Positions 1-7,254 of a DNA stretch of 64,000 nucleotides are shown one piece after another (position 1 is the first letter of the stretch; every line of letters begins with the position of its first letter). The notes below the pieces were generated by a model. The model saw only the letters and a list, made by a program, of their open reading frames with translations, ran no database searches and was not told the DNA's origin. Source of the DNA: Croceibacterium soli. GTDB lineage: Bacteria; Pseudomonadota; Alphaproteobacteria; Sphingomonadales; Sphingomonadaceae. A program made the translations under genes and the position numbers. The stretch is from positions 124,001 through 188,000 of the forward strand of contig NZ_WTYK01000002.1 of assembly GCF_009828065.1 (NCBI RefSeq), written 5' to 3'.

Positions 1-537
1 GATCCCGCCCGAAACGCAGTACGGCGCGGGGCACCACGGCTCTGCGGGACGAGCCAAGCTGCCATGCTCCGAAAGTCTAGACGTTCGACACGGCGAGTTC
101 CGCACCGCCGCGCCGAGAAAAACCGCTCCTCAGCCCCGCTCCGCGGGCCAATCCGGCCGGAAGGCCAGCCAAAGATGGAGCGCCCCGACCATGTCCTCGC
201 CCGCCTCGCGATCGGCCTTGCGGCCCGGCGCCCCGCTCGCGACGGCGGCATTTCCCGCATGTCTTCTGCGCATTTCGATCTCTGCCGATCCTTCCGCTCG
301 TCCGCCGCCGTCGTCCGATCCGCCGATGCCGGCAGCTTCGAAATCCATCGATGTTCCTCCCTCTTGCCTGGCGGACTGCGCCGGCCGGTCCCGCGGCGTC
401 TGTTGCGCTCCTTCCGTTAGACGCACGACCCGGCCTTTTCCGCATGCCTTGCAGGTGCGGAATGCGCCGCTCGCCCTTGCGGTTTTCGTCCCGTCCCGTC
501 AGGAAAGGCTGCAAACCGAGATGGGAGAACGATCGCA
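1..537. other. 537-bp stretch without an assured gene
   Basis: No reading frame here shows a recognisable domain. Overlapping short frames exist on both strands, as expected in GC-rich DNA. The best candidate is a 72-codon minus-strand frame listed separately. Another minus-strand ATG at 62-64 opens a frame running off the window edge, but too little is present to judge it. A plus-strand GGGAGAA at about 523-529 serves the GTG start of the following dehydrogenase. Confidence 0.5.
130..348 (-). CDS. possible small hypothetical protein (72 aa)
   Basis: This is a weak candidate. The minus-strand ATG at 348 is preceded by a strong GGAGG seven bases upstream, which is the main support. The predicted protein begins MDFEAAGIGG, is rich in Gly, Ala and Arg, and ends PAERG. 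No domain, signal peptide or membrane segment is recognised. It may be a real small gene, a decayed gene, or chance, since open frames of this size are common at this GC content. Confidence 0.2.
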   Translation of the reverse strand: MDFEAAGIGGSDDGGGRAEGSAEIEMRRRHAGNAAVASGAPGRKADREAGEDMVGALHLWLAFRPDWPAERG

Positions 538-1266
538 GTGAGCATTCTGGAAGGCCGTGTCGCCGTCGTTACGGGAGCCAGTTCGGGCATCGGCGAAGCC
601 TGCGCGCTTTCGCTGGTCGAAAAGGGCGCCAGGGTCGTGCTCGCGGCGCGGCGGGCCGAGCGGCTCTCGGCACTGGTCGAGCGGCTCGAGGCGATGGGCG
701 GCGAAGCGCTCGCCGTCGCCACCGACGTTACCGACGAAGCGGCGATCGACAACCTGTTCGCGCAGGCCGTCGAACGCTTCGGCACGGTCGACGTGCTGAT
801 CAACAACGCCGGGATCGCCGACAGCACCCCGGTGGACGAGATGCCGCTCGAACTGTGGGAGCGCGTGCTCACCACCAACCTGACCAGCGCCTTCCTGTGC
901 AGCCGCGCCGCGTTCCGCGTGATGAAGGGCAAGGGCCGCGGGCGGATCATCAACATCGGCTCGATCTCCGCGCGCGTCCCGCGGGAGAACAGCCCGGCTT
1001 ATGCCGCCAGCAAGTGGGGCCTCGACGGGCTGACCCGCTCGCTCGCGATCGACGGGCGCGCGCACAACATCGCCGCCTCGATCTTCCATCCCGGGATCGT
1101 CGCCACCGAGATCGCCCCCGGCGCGGTCAAGCTGCCGGAGGATCTGTCCGCCGATCCGAAGGACATCGCCGACGTGATCGTCCACATGTGCGACATCCCC
1201 GACCACCTGAACTTCTACGAGGGCCTCGTGGTGCAGAACAAGATCCCGTTCCTGGGGCGCGGCTGA
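538..1266 (+). CDS. SDR family NAD(P)-dependent oxidoreductase
   Basis: This is a 242-aa classical short-chain dehydrogenase/reductase. The Rossmann nucleotide-binding motif TGASSGIG is at residues 12-19, the structural NNAG at 89-92, and the catalytic set is N114, S142, Y155 and K159 (YAASK). The length is normal for a single-domain SDR. It starts at GTG 538 behind GGGAGAA. It sits 11 bp upstream of an FMN-dependent alpha-hydroxy-acid dehydrogenase, so the two probably form an operon acting on hydroxy- or keto-acids. The substrate cannot be read from the sequence. Confidence 0.9.
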   Translation: MSILEGRVAVVTGASSGIGEACALSLVEKGARVVLAARRAERLSALVERLEAMGGEALAVATDVTDEAAIDNLFAQAVERFGTVDVLINNAGIADSTPVDEMPLELWERVLTTNLTSAFLCSRAAFRVMKGKGRGRIINIGSISARVPRENSPAYAASKWGLDGLTRSLAIDGRAHNIAASIFHPGIVATEIAPGAVKLPEDLSADPKDIADVIVHMCDIPDHLNFYEGLVVQNKIPFLGRG

Positions 1267-1277
1267 GGGCGCGGCGG

Positions 1278-2426
1278 ATGGCCGCCGATCTCGGCTGCTA
1301 CAACATCGCCGACTTGCGCGAGCGGGCGCGGCGGCGCCTGCCGCTCGGCATCTGGGAATATGCCGAACGCGGGGTCGAGGACGAATGCGGCATGGCCCGC
1401 AACAGGGCGGCATTCGACGCGCTGACCTTTCGCCCGCGAGTCCTGCGCCGGGTCGACAAGATCGACACTGCCACGCAGATTCTCGGCGGACCGGCGGCTT
1501 TCCCGCTCGCCGTCGCGCCGACCGGGGCCGCTGGGCTGCTGTGGTACCGGGGCGATCTCGCCCTCGCCCGCGCTGCCGCCAAGGCGAACGTCCCGTTCAC
1601 CATCTCCAGCGCCAGCACGATGGACCTGGAGGACATCGCCGAAGCGGGCGGCCGGCTGTGGTTCCAGCTCTACCTGTGGGAAAACCGCTCGCTGTCCCTC
1701 GCGGTCGTCGATCGCGCGGCGGCGCTCGGCTGCGAGGCGCTGTTCGTCACGCTCGACATGCCGGTCCCGCCGAACCGCGAATACATCCAGCGCAGCGGCT
1801 TCGGCACGCCCTTCACGCTGAACGCGCGCAACACGCTGGACGTCCTCACCCATCCGCGCTGGCTCGCGGGGGTGATGGGCCGCTACCTGCTCACGGGCGG
1901 GATACCGACCCAGGCCAACCTGCCGGATCGGCTGCGCGCCAAGGTCACCAAGGGCGCGCCGCCCGGGGCCCTGTTCAAGCAGGACGATCTCGACTGGGAT
2001 GACGTGAAGCAGCTGCGCGACCGCTGGCCGGGCAAGCTGGTCCTCAAGGGCATACTCCATCCCGAGGATGCGGAGCGGGCGCTGGCGCTCGGCGCGGACG
2101 GGGTCGTGGTGTCCAACCACGGCGGCCGGTCGCTCGATTGCTCGATCGCCTCGCTGGAGGCCCTGCCGGCGATCCGCGATGCGGTCGGCGGGCGCATGTC
2201 GATCCTGCTCGACAGCGGGATTCGCCGGGGCAGCGACATCGTGAAAGCCATCGCCGGCGGGGCCGATGCGGTACTCGCGGGCCGCGCGCCGCTTTACGGG
2301 CTCGGCGCCTTCGGGGAAGCCGGAGTGAGCCGCGCGATCGAGCTGCTGCGGGCGGAAACGGCGCGCACGATGGCCATGCTCGGCACGCGCACGATCGAGG
2401 AAGTGAAGTCCGCCCTCCGCAGCTGA
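1278..2426 (+). CDS. FMN-dependent alpha-hydroxy-acid dehydrogenase (lactate/mandelate type)
   Basis: The 382-aa protein has the TIM-barrel fold features of the L-lactate dehydrogenase (LldD)/mandelate dehydrogenase/glycolate oxidase family. The catalytic-base signature SNHGGR has its His at about residue 281, followed by the DSGIRRGSDI phosphate-binding segment. Other family marks are APTGAAGLLW near the N-terminus and the FMN-contacting stretch around LWFQLYLWEN. It oxidises a 2-hydroxy acid to a 2-keto acid using FMN; the substrate is not resolvable. I chose the ATG at 1278; an open frame continues far upstream but overlaps the SDR gene and is not coding. A strong hairpin terminator follows 22 bp after the stop. 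Confidence 0.9.
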   Translation: MAADLGCYNIADLRERARRRLPLGIWEYAERGVEDECGMARNRAAFDALTFRPRVLRRVDKIDTATQILGGPAAFPLAVAPTGAAGLLWYRGDLALARAAAKANVPFTISSASTMDLEDIAEAGGRLWFQLYLWENRSLSLAVVDRAAALGCEALFVTLDMPVPPNREYIQRSGFGTPFTLNARNTLDVLTHPRWLAGVMGRYLLTGGIPTQANLPDRLRAKVTKGAPPGALFKQDDLDWDDVKQLRDRWPGKLVLKGILHPEDAERALALGADGVVVSNHGGRSLDCSIASLEALPAIRDAVGGRMSILLDSGIRRGSDIVKAIAGGADAVLAGRAPLYGLGAFGEAGVSRAIELLRAETARTMAMLGTRTIEEVKSALRS

Positions 2427-2447
2427 CTCCACCCAACGCACACAAAA

Positions 2448-2475
2448 AAAACGGCGGGGAAAGCCCCGCCGTTTT
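2448..2475. terminator. bidirectional intrinsic terminator
   Basis: A 12-bp perfect stem (2448-2459 with 2464-2475) with a 4-nt loop is flanked by A-runs on the left and T-runs on the right. It can therefore stop transcription on either strand. It lies between the convergent hydroxy-acid dehydrogenase and small membrane protein genes. Confidence 0.93.
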
Positions 2476-2497
2476 CCTTCAATCGGCGGTCGATTGC

Positions 2498-2728
2498 TTA
2501 CGGGCTGACGGCCACGTCGTCGTCGTCGTCCGACAGGACGATGCCGAGGACGCCGGCGACGATCAGGATGCCGAGCAGGAGACCGAAGGTGCCGACACCG
2601 GCCAGACCTTCCGCTTCCGAAACCGACGAAGCAGTACGTGCTTCAGCGGCGGGAGCAGCGGCCGCGGCAGTCGAGCCGAGCACAAGCCCGGCAGCTGCGA
2701 GACCGAGAAGCGATTTATGAATAACCAT
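2498..2728 (-). CDS. small secreted/membrane protein with an Asp-rich tail
   Basis: The 76-aa protein starts at ATG 2728 behind a strong GGAAGGG with a 6-nt spacer; a longer frame to 2749 lacks this support. It has a signal peptide (KSLLGLAAAGLVLGSTAAAA, cleavage near APA/EA), a short Ser/Ala-rich linker, one hydrophobic segment (GTFGLLLGILIVAGVLGIVL) and the terminal sequence SDDDDDVAVSP. This implies a small inner-membrane protein with an acidic tail. It is a single gene, convergent with the dehydrogenase and divergent from the M48 protease. The function is unknown. Confidence 0.75.
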   Translation of the reverse strand: MVIHKSLLGLAAAGLVLGSTAAAAAPAAEARTASSVSEAEGLAGVGTFGLLLGILIVAGVLGIVLSDDDDDVAVSP

Positions 2729-2964
2729 TCGTTGCCCTTCCTTTGTCAAAGCCGAAGAACGAAGGAAGATTCCCAGTTCGCCGGCCTCTTGCGCAATTTG
2801 ATTTCAGGGCCGTTATGGCCCTCCCCCATGAGCGCTATGTCACCGTCCATAACTGCTCAACCATTATCCGTTTCCCGGGGCAAGGAAAAAATCCGAGCTC
2901 CCTGTGCCGAAGGTTTGTGAAAGTTTTGTTTAAACCTGCGGATCGCTGGAATATCGGAGATGCC

Positions 2965-3921
2965 GTGAAGATCAGCAACTTGGTCGCCGCGGCCCTCATG
3001 GCCGCCGGCCCCGCAGTCGCACAGGACGCGCCTGCCGCAGGCTCGCTGCGCGCGCAGGACGAGCGCCTGCTGCGGATCGCCGAGCCGATCCTGGCGAGCA
3101 ATCTCGCGCTGTGCGATCGCACGATGCCGCGCCTCGGCGTAGCCCTGCAGAGCACGGACCAGTATGCTGCCGGCCAGGACCCGGGCTTCGCCGCCCCGGT
3201 CGCTTTCGCGGTGGTCCTTCCGCAATCCGCCGCTGCACAAGCCGGGATCGCGCCGAACGACGGGCTGCTCTCGGTGAACCGGCAGCCGGTGGCGAAACGC
3301 GCGGAGCTCCAGGCATCGCCGCTGCGAGATTCGGCCTTCGCCGCGATTGCGGAGCACGCCGTCGGCGAGCCGCTGAGGCTCGAGGTCGTAAGCCGCGGCG
3401 CGCGGCGGGAAGTCGTCCTGAACCCGCCGGCCGAATGCCGCATCCTCGCCGAGATCCTGGCGGACAGCGGAACCACGGCGCGGTCCGACGGCCGGGTGAT
3501 CCAGATCAGCCGCGGGCTCGCAGCGCGCGCTACGGACGGGGAAATCGCGGCGATCTTCGCCCACGAACTCGCCCACTCGATCCTGCGCCACCGCGACCGC
3601 CTGTCCGCCGCAGACGTCAGCAAGGGTCTCGGCGGCGAATTCGGGCGCGACCGGCGTCTCAACCGGGAGGCCGAGATCGAGGCGGATCGCCTGAGCGTGC
3701 ACTTGCTGGCGAACGCGGGCCTCGACCCGGCGACCGCTCCGGCGTTCTGGCGCTCCCCGCTCGGCAAGCAGATCGGCGGCGGCCTGTTCCGCAGCCGCGT
3801 CTATCCCTCGCCGGAGGCTCGCGCACAGCAACTCGAAAGGGAAATCGCCGACTACCTCTCGGGCGGCCCGCCGAGCTATCCCGGCCATCTCCTGGCCCAG
3901 CGCGGCCGACCGCTCGAATAA
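2965..3921 (+). CDS. M48-family metalloprotease with N-terminal PDZ-like region
   Basis: The 318-aa protein is exported: an N-terminal signal peptide (NLVAAALMAAGPAVAQDA) is visible. A PDZ-like region spans roughly residues 50-155 (AAAQAGIAPNDGLLSVNRQPV). The zinc protease motif HELAH lies at 200-204, with the third ligand Glu in EIEAD at about 237-241, as in the M48/BepA-type proteases. Both active-site parts are intact. The GTG at 2965 is preceded by GGAGA four bases upstream; in-frame sequence further upstream has no credible start. A role in envelope protein quality control is the family-based expectation. Confidence 0.85.
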   Translation: MKISNLVAAALMAAGPAVAQDAPAAGSLRAQDERLLRIAEPILASNLALCDRTMPRLGVALQSTDQYAAGQDPGFAAPVAFAVVLPQSAAAQAGIAPNDGLLSVNRQPVAKRAELQASPLRDSAFAAIAEHAVGEPLRLEVVSRGARREVVLNPPAECRILAEILADSGTTARSDGRVIQISRGLAARATDGEIAAIFAHELAHSILRHRDRLSAADVSKGLGGEFGRDRRLNREAEIEADRLSVHLLANAGLDPATAPAFWRSPLGKQIGGGLFRSRVYPSPEARAQQLEREIADYLSGGPPSYPGHLLAQRGRPLE

Positions 3922-3937
3922 GCTCCCGCGACCCAGC

Positions 3938-4453
3938 TCAGCGTGAGGCGCGTTCCGGCGCCGCGCTGATGTCGATGTAGTGGCGGTCGTAGTAGGTCAG
4001 CGGGGCGGCATCCTCGCGGTGCCGGGCGTCGATCAGCTCGCCGATGAAGATCGTGTGGGTGCCGAACTCGTGCCGGTGCGCGGTGCGGCATACGAAGCTG
4101 GACTGGGCGTTCGCCAGCACCGGCACGCCGTGGGCCTCCGACCACTCACCCACCGCGAAGCGCCCTTCCCCCCGCTCCCGCGTGAATATTTCCGCGATGT
4201 CGCGATTGCCGAGCCCGAGCACGTTGACGCAGAACGTCTCGGCGCAGGCGAGCGGCTCGTGCAGCGACGCCGAGCGGTTGATGCACACGAGCAGCGAAGG
4301 CGGATCGAAGCTGAGCGAGCTTACCGCAGTGGCGAGAATACCGTGGCGCTCGCCCACCCGGCCGGTCGTCACGGCATAGACGGTGGCCGCGACATGACGC
4401 ATCGCGGCGCGAAATGCCTCTAGAATCGCTGGGTGATCTGGGGTGTCGCTCAT
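3938..4453 (-). CDS. flavin reductase family protein
   Basis: This is a 171-aa FMN-binding split-barrel flavin reductase, similar to the reductase components of two-component monooxygenases. Family marks are the early segment HVAATVYAVTT, the block LATAVSSLSFDPPSLLVCIN, the motif FCVNVLG and a C-terminal segment HTIFIGELIDAR. The ATG at 4453 has a GAGG seven bases upstream; a TTG at 4489 is less supported. It is transcribed divergently from ribB across a 98-bp region with repeated half-sites, so flavin use and flavin synthesis may share control. Confidence 0.87.
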   Translation of the reverse strand: MSDTPDHPAILEAFRAAMRHVAATVYAVTTGRVGERHGILATAVSSLSFDPPSLLVCINRSASLHEPLACAETFCVNVLGLGNRDIAEIFTRERGEGRFAVGEWSEAHGVPVLANAQSSFVCRTAHRHEFGTHTIFIGELIDARHREDAAPLTYYDRHYIDISAAPERASR

Positions 4454-4498
4454 CACCAGCCTCTTGCGGCCCTGCTCTTGAGTGTTCAAGTGCCAAGC

Positions 4499-4551
4499 TC
4501 AAATGTGATATGAAGCTTCCATCGCACATTTCAATGTGATATTCAGCCCGC
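4499..4551. promoter_or_regulatory. repeated operator-like half-sites between flavin reductase and ribB
   Basis: The 9-mer ATGTGATAT occurs twice in direct orientation, at 4503-4511 and 4534-4542, 31 bp apart (about three helical turns). An inverted relative, GCACATTT, lies between them at 4524-4531. The block is AT-rich in a GC-rich surrounding and ends 9 bp before the ribB ATG, which has no clear Shine-Dalgarno sequence. This looks like an operator overlapping a promoter. That the HTH domain of RibB itself binds here is inference. Confidence 0.45.
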
Positions 4552-5841
4552 ATGAACAGACAGACCATCGAGCGCGTCCGCGCTCTCGTCAGCGAAGGGC
4601 GCATGTCGCGCGCCGGACTTGCGCGCGCCGCCGGCCTACATGCCAACACTCTGCGCGATTGTACCGAACTCGACTGGAATCCGACCGCCGAAACGCTCGC
4701 CAAGATCGATCGCTTCCTCGAGGATAACGACCAGACGCCGGTGCTCGTCCCGATCGAAGAGATCATCGACGAAGCGCGCAACGGGCGCATGTTCATCCTC
4801 GTCGACGACGAGGACCGCGAGAACGAGGGCGATCTGATCATCCCCGCGCAGATGGCCACGCCCGATGCGATCAACTTCATGGCTACCCACGGCCGCGGCC
4901 TCATCTGCCTGGCGCTGACGCCGCAGCGGGTCGAGACCCTCGGCCTGCCGCCGATGAGCCGTTCCAACCGCACCCGGCACGAAACCGCCTTCACCATCTC
5001 GATCGAGGCGCGCGAGGGCGTCACCACCGGGATCAGCGCCGCCGATCGGGCGCGCACGATCTCGGTCGCGATCGACGCCGGGAAGACGGCCGACGATATC
5101 GTCACCCCCGGCCACGTCTTCCCGCTAGTCGCCCGCGAAGGCGGCGTGCTCGTGCGCGCCGGCCATACCGAAGCGTCGGTCGACATATCCCGCCTCGCCG
5201 GGCTCAACCCTTCGGGCGTGATCTGCGAGATCATGAACGAAGACGGCTCGATGGCCCGGCTCGACGATCTGATCCGCTTCGGGCGCAAGCACGGCCTCAA
5301 GATGGGCACGATCCGCGACCTGATCGCCTACCGCCGCAAGCACGACCACCTGGTCGAAAAGCGTGCGGAAGGCCGCTTCCGCAGCCGCTGGGGCGGCGAC
5401 TGGCGCGCGATCAGCTTCTACAACAAGGCGACAAAGGGGGAGACGATGGCCCTGGTCAAGGGCCACATCGATCCCGCGAAGCCGACGCTGGTGCGCATGC
5501 ACGCGATGTCGATCTTCGAAGACCTGTTCGCCAAGGACACCAAGCGCTGCGGCCTCCTCGAAGGGGCCATGCGCATCATCGGCGAAGAGGGCGCCGGAGT
5601 CGTCGTGCTGATCAACCGCCCTGCCCCCGACTATGCGAGCAAGGCGGTTCTAAGGCTGGAACGCGACGAGCCGGCGGAAGACGGCCAGCTGCCGCTCGAG
5701 CAACGCGATTACGGGGTCGGGGCGCAGATCCTGGCGGAACTCGGCGTCCACGACATGATTCTGCTCACCAACACCCAGCACTCGCTGGTCGGCCTCGAAG
5801 GCTACGACCTGTCCATCGTCGGCGAGCGGCCGATTTCCTAG
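4552..5841 (+). CDS. ribB: 3,4-dihydroxy-2-butanone 4-phosphate synthase with N-terminal HTH and degenerate GCHII domain
   Basis: The 429-aa protein has three parts. Residues about 1-58 form an XRE-like helix-turn-helix ([12 protein letters not shown] then [10 protein letters not shown]). Residues about 63-265 form the DHBP synthase, with [10 protein letters not shown] at 85-94, [11 protein letters not shown], and GHTEASVD at 204-211; this makes the 4-carbon riboflavin precursor from ribulose 5-phosphate. Residues about 290-425 resemble GTP cyclohydrolase II, but the zinc-binding cysteines are gone: [12 protein letters not shown] stands where RVHSEC is expected. That domain is therefore probably inactive as a cyclohydrolase. 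The gene is the first of a ribB-ribH-aldo/keto reductase operon. Confidence 0.93.
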   Translation: MNRQTIERVRALVSEGRMSRAGLARAAGLHANTLRDCTELDWNPTAETLAKIDRFLEDNDQTPVLVPIEEIIDEARNGRMFILVDDEDRENEGDLIIPAQMATPDAINFMATHGRGLICLALTPQRVETLGLPPMSRSNRTRHETAFTISIEAREGVTTGISAADRARTISVAIDAGKTADDIVTPGHVFPLVAREGGVLVRAGHTEASVDISRLAGLNPSGVICEIMNEDGSMARLDDLIRFGRKHGLKMGTIRDLIAYRRKHDHLVEKRAEGRFRSRWGGDWRAISFYNKATKGETMALVKGHIDPAKPTLVRMHAMSIFEDLFAKDTKRCGLLEGAMRIIGEEGAGVVVLINRPAPDYASKAVLRLERDEPAEDGQLPLEQRDYGVGAQILAELGVHDMILLTNTQHSLVGLEGYDLSIVGERPIS

Positions 5842-5851
5842 GAGCATTTTC

Positions 5852-6271
5852 TTGGCACGTTTTCTGATAGTCGAAGCCCGTTTCTACGATCACCTCAACG
5901 ACATGCTGATCGCCGGCGCCCGCGGCGCGCTGGAAGCGGCCGGGCATTCGGTCGAGGTCGTCACCGTGCCCGGCGCTCTCGAGGTGCCTGGGGCGATCGC
6001 CCTGGCGGCGGAAAGTGGGCGGTACGACGGTTTCGTTGCCGTCGGCGTGGTAATCCGGGGCGAAACCTACCACTTCGAGATCGTCGCCGGCGAAAGCGCC
6101 CGCGGCATCATGGCGCTGACGATGGACGGGATCGCCGTCGGCAACGGTATCCTGACGACCGAGAACGAGGCCCAGGCCTTGGTCCGCGCGGATCCTGCGC
6201 AAGCCAACAAAGGTGCGGGCGCTGCCGAGGCTGCTATGGCCCTGCTGAAGCTGCAGGAAAGATTCGCATGA
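5852..6271 (+). CDS. ribH: 6,7-dimethyl-8-ribityllumazine synthase
   Basis: The 139-aa protein condenses the RibB product with 5-amino-6-ribitylamino-uracil, the penultimate step of riboflavin synthesis. The family core is present: [29 protein letters not shown] (substrate-binding region with the catalytic His), and [13 protein letters not shown]. It starts with TTG at 5852, nine bases after GGAG, and lies 10 bp behind ribB. Its last codons overlap the ATG of the next gene, indicating translational coupling. Confidence 0.93.
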   Translation: MARFLIVEARFYDHLNDMLIAGARGALEAAGHSVEVVTVPGALEVPGAIALAAESGRYDGFVAVGVVIRGETYHFEIVAGESARGIMALTMDGIAVGNGILTTENEAQALVRADPAQANKGAGAAEAAMALLKLQERFA

Positions 6272-7194
6272 CCTCGCACCCATCGATCGCCGGAATCCCG
6301 CTCGTACTGGGCGGCAACGTGTTCGGCTTCACCGCCGACGAGGACACCAGCTTCGCCGTTCTCGACCGGTTCTACGAAGCCGGCGGGCGCATGGTCGATT
6401 CGGCGCAGGGCTATTCCGTGTGGGTGCCCGGCCATGTCGGGGGTGAGAGCGAAACGGTAATCGGCAAGTGGCTCGCCAGCCGCGGCGTACGCGCCGAGAT
6501 GCGCATCGCCACCAAGACCGGCATGTCCGGCAACCCCGGGGACCTGCAGCCCGCGAAAGTGGCGGAAGAACTGCACAAGTCGCTCGACCGGCTGCAGACC
6601 GACTACGTGGACCTGTACTATGCCCACCGTGACGAGCCGCAGACCCCGCTGGAAGACGTCGCCGCCGGCTTCGACGCGCTGGTGCAGCGAGGCCTGGTGA
6701 GGGAGATCGGCGCCTCGAACTACAACGCCGAACGGCTCGGCGCCGTCTGCGATATCGCGACCGGCAACGGCATGACGCCGTTCACGATCCTGCAGAACGA
6801 ATACAACCTGGTCGAGCGCGGCAGCTATCCGCCGGAATTGCAGCAGCTCTGCATGGACCGCGGCATCGCCATGCTGCCGTGGTTCGGGCTTGCCGCCGGG
6901 TTCCTGACCGGGAAGTACCGCACGCGCGAGGACCTGAAGCGCTTCAACCGCGGGTCGAGCATCGAGCGCTTCTTCGACAAGGGGCTCACGGTCCTCCCCA
7001 CGCTCGACGCCGTCGCGGCTGAGACCGGGGCGAGCCACGGCGCGGTCGCCCTCGCCTGGCTGCTGCGCCAGCCCGGCATCGCCGCGCCGGTCGCCAGCGC
7101 CAGCAGGCCCGAACAGCTCGATATCCAGTTCGAGGCGCTGCAACTGGAACTGAGCCAGGATCAGCTCGATCGGCTGACGAGATCGTCATCCTGA
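6268..7194 (+). CDS. aldo/keto reductase
   Basis: This is a 308-aa NAD(P)H-dependent TIM-barrel aldo/keto reductase. The catalytic pattern is Asp in MVDSAQGYS (with the usual Tyr), Lys in IATKTG, and His in [11 protein letters not shown]. The cofactor-binding C-terminal part includes [11 protein letters not shown]. Its ATG overlaps the ribH stop by 4 bp, so it is co-translated with the riboflavin genes. The substrate is not known. Most relatives of this type are general aldehyde/ketone reductases, and a role in flavin metabolism is only suggested by position. Confidence 0.88.
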   Translation: MTSHPSIAGIPLVLGGNVFGFTADEDTSFAVLDRFYEAGGRMVDSAQGYSVWVPGHVGGESETVIGKWLASRGVRAEMRIATKTGMSGNPGDLQPAKVAEELHKSLDRLQTDYVDLYYAHRDEPQTPLEDVAAGFDALVQRGLVREIGASNYNAERLGAVCDIATGNGMTPFTILQNEYNLVERGSYPPELQQLCMDRGIAMLPWFGLAAGFLTGKYRTREDLKRFNRGSSIERFFDKGLTVLPTLDAVAAETGASHGAVALAWLLRQPGIAAPVASASRPEQLDIQFEALQLELSQDQLDRLTRSSS

Positions 7195-7254
7195 ACCGCC
7201 GGCAAGTGACCGACCCAGCGGCATGCCCCAGCGTGGCGAACTCCCCGTAGGCCG

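Noticed and set aside
351-2426. 691-codon frame suggesting a fusion ahead of the hydroxy-acid dehydrogenase
   Set aside because: The first ~310 codons overlap the SDR gene in another frame and are Arg/Gly-rich without domain; the family start is at 1278.
4454-4551. FMN riboswitch before ribB
   Set aside because: The gap is only 98 bp and lacks the conserved multi-helix RFN layout; the visible signal is repeated half-sites.
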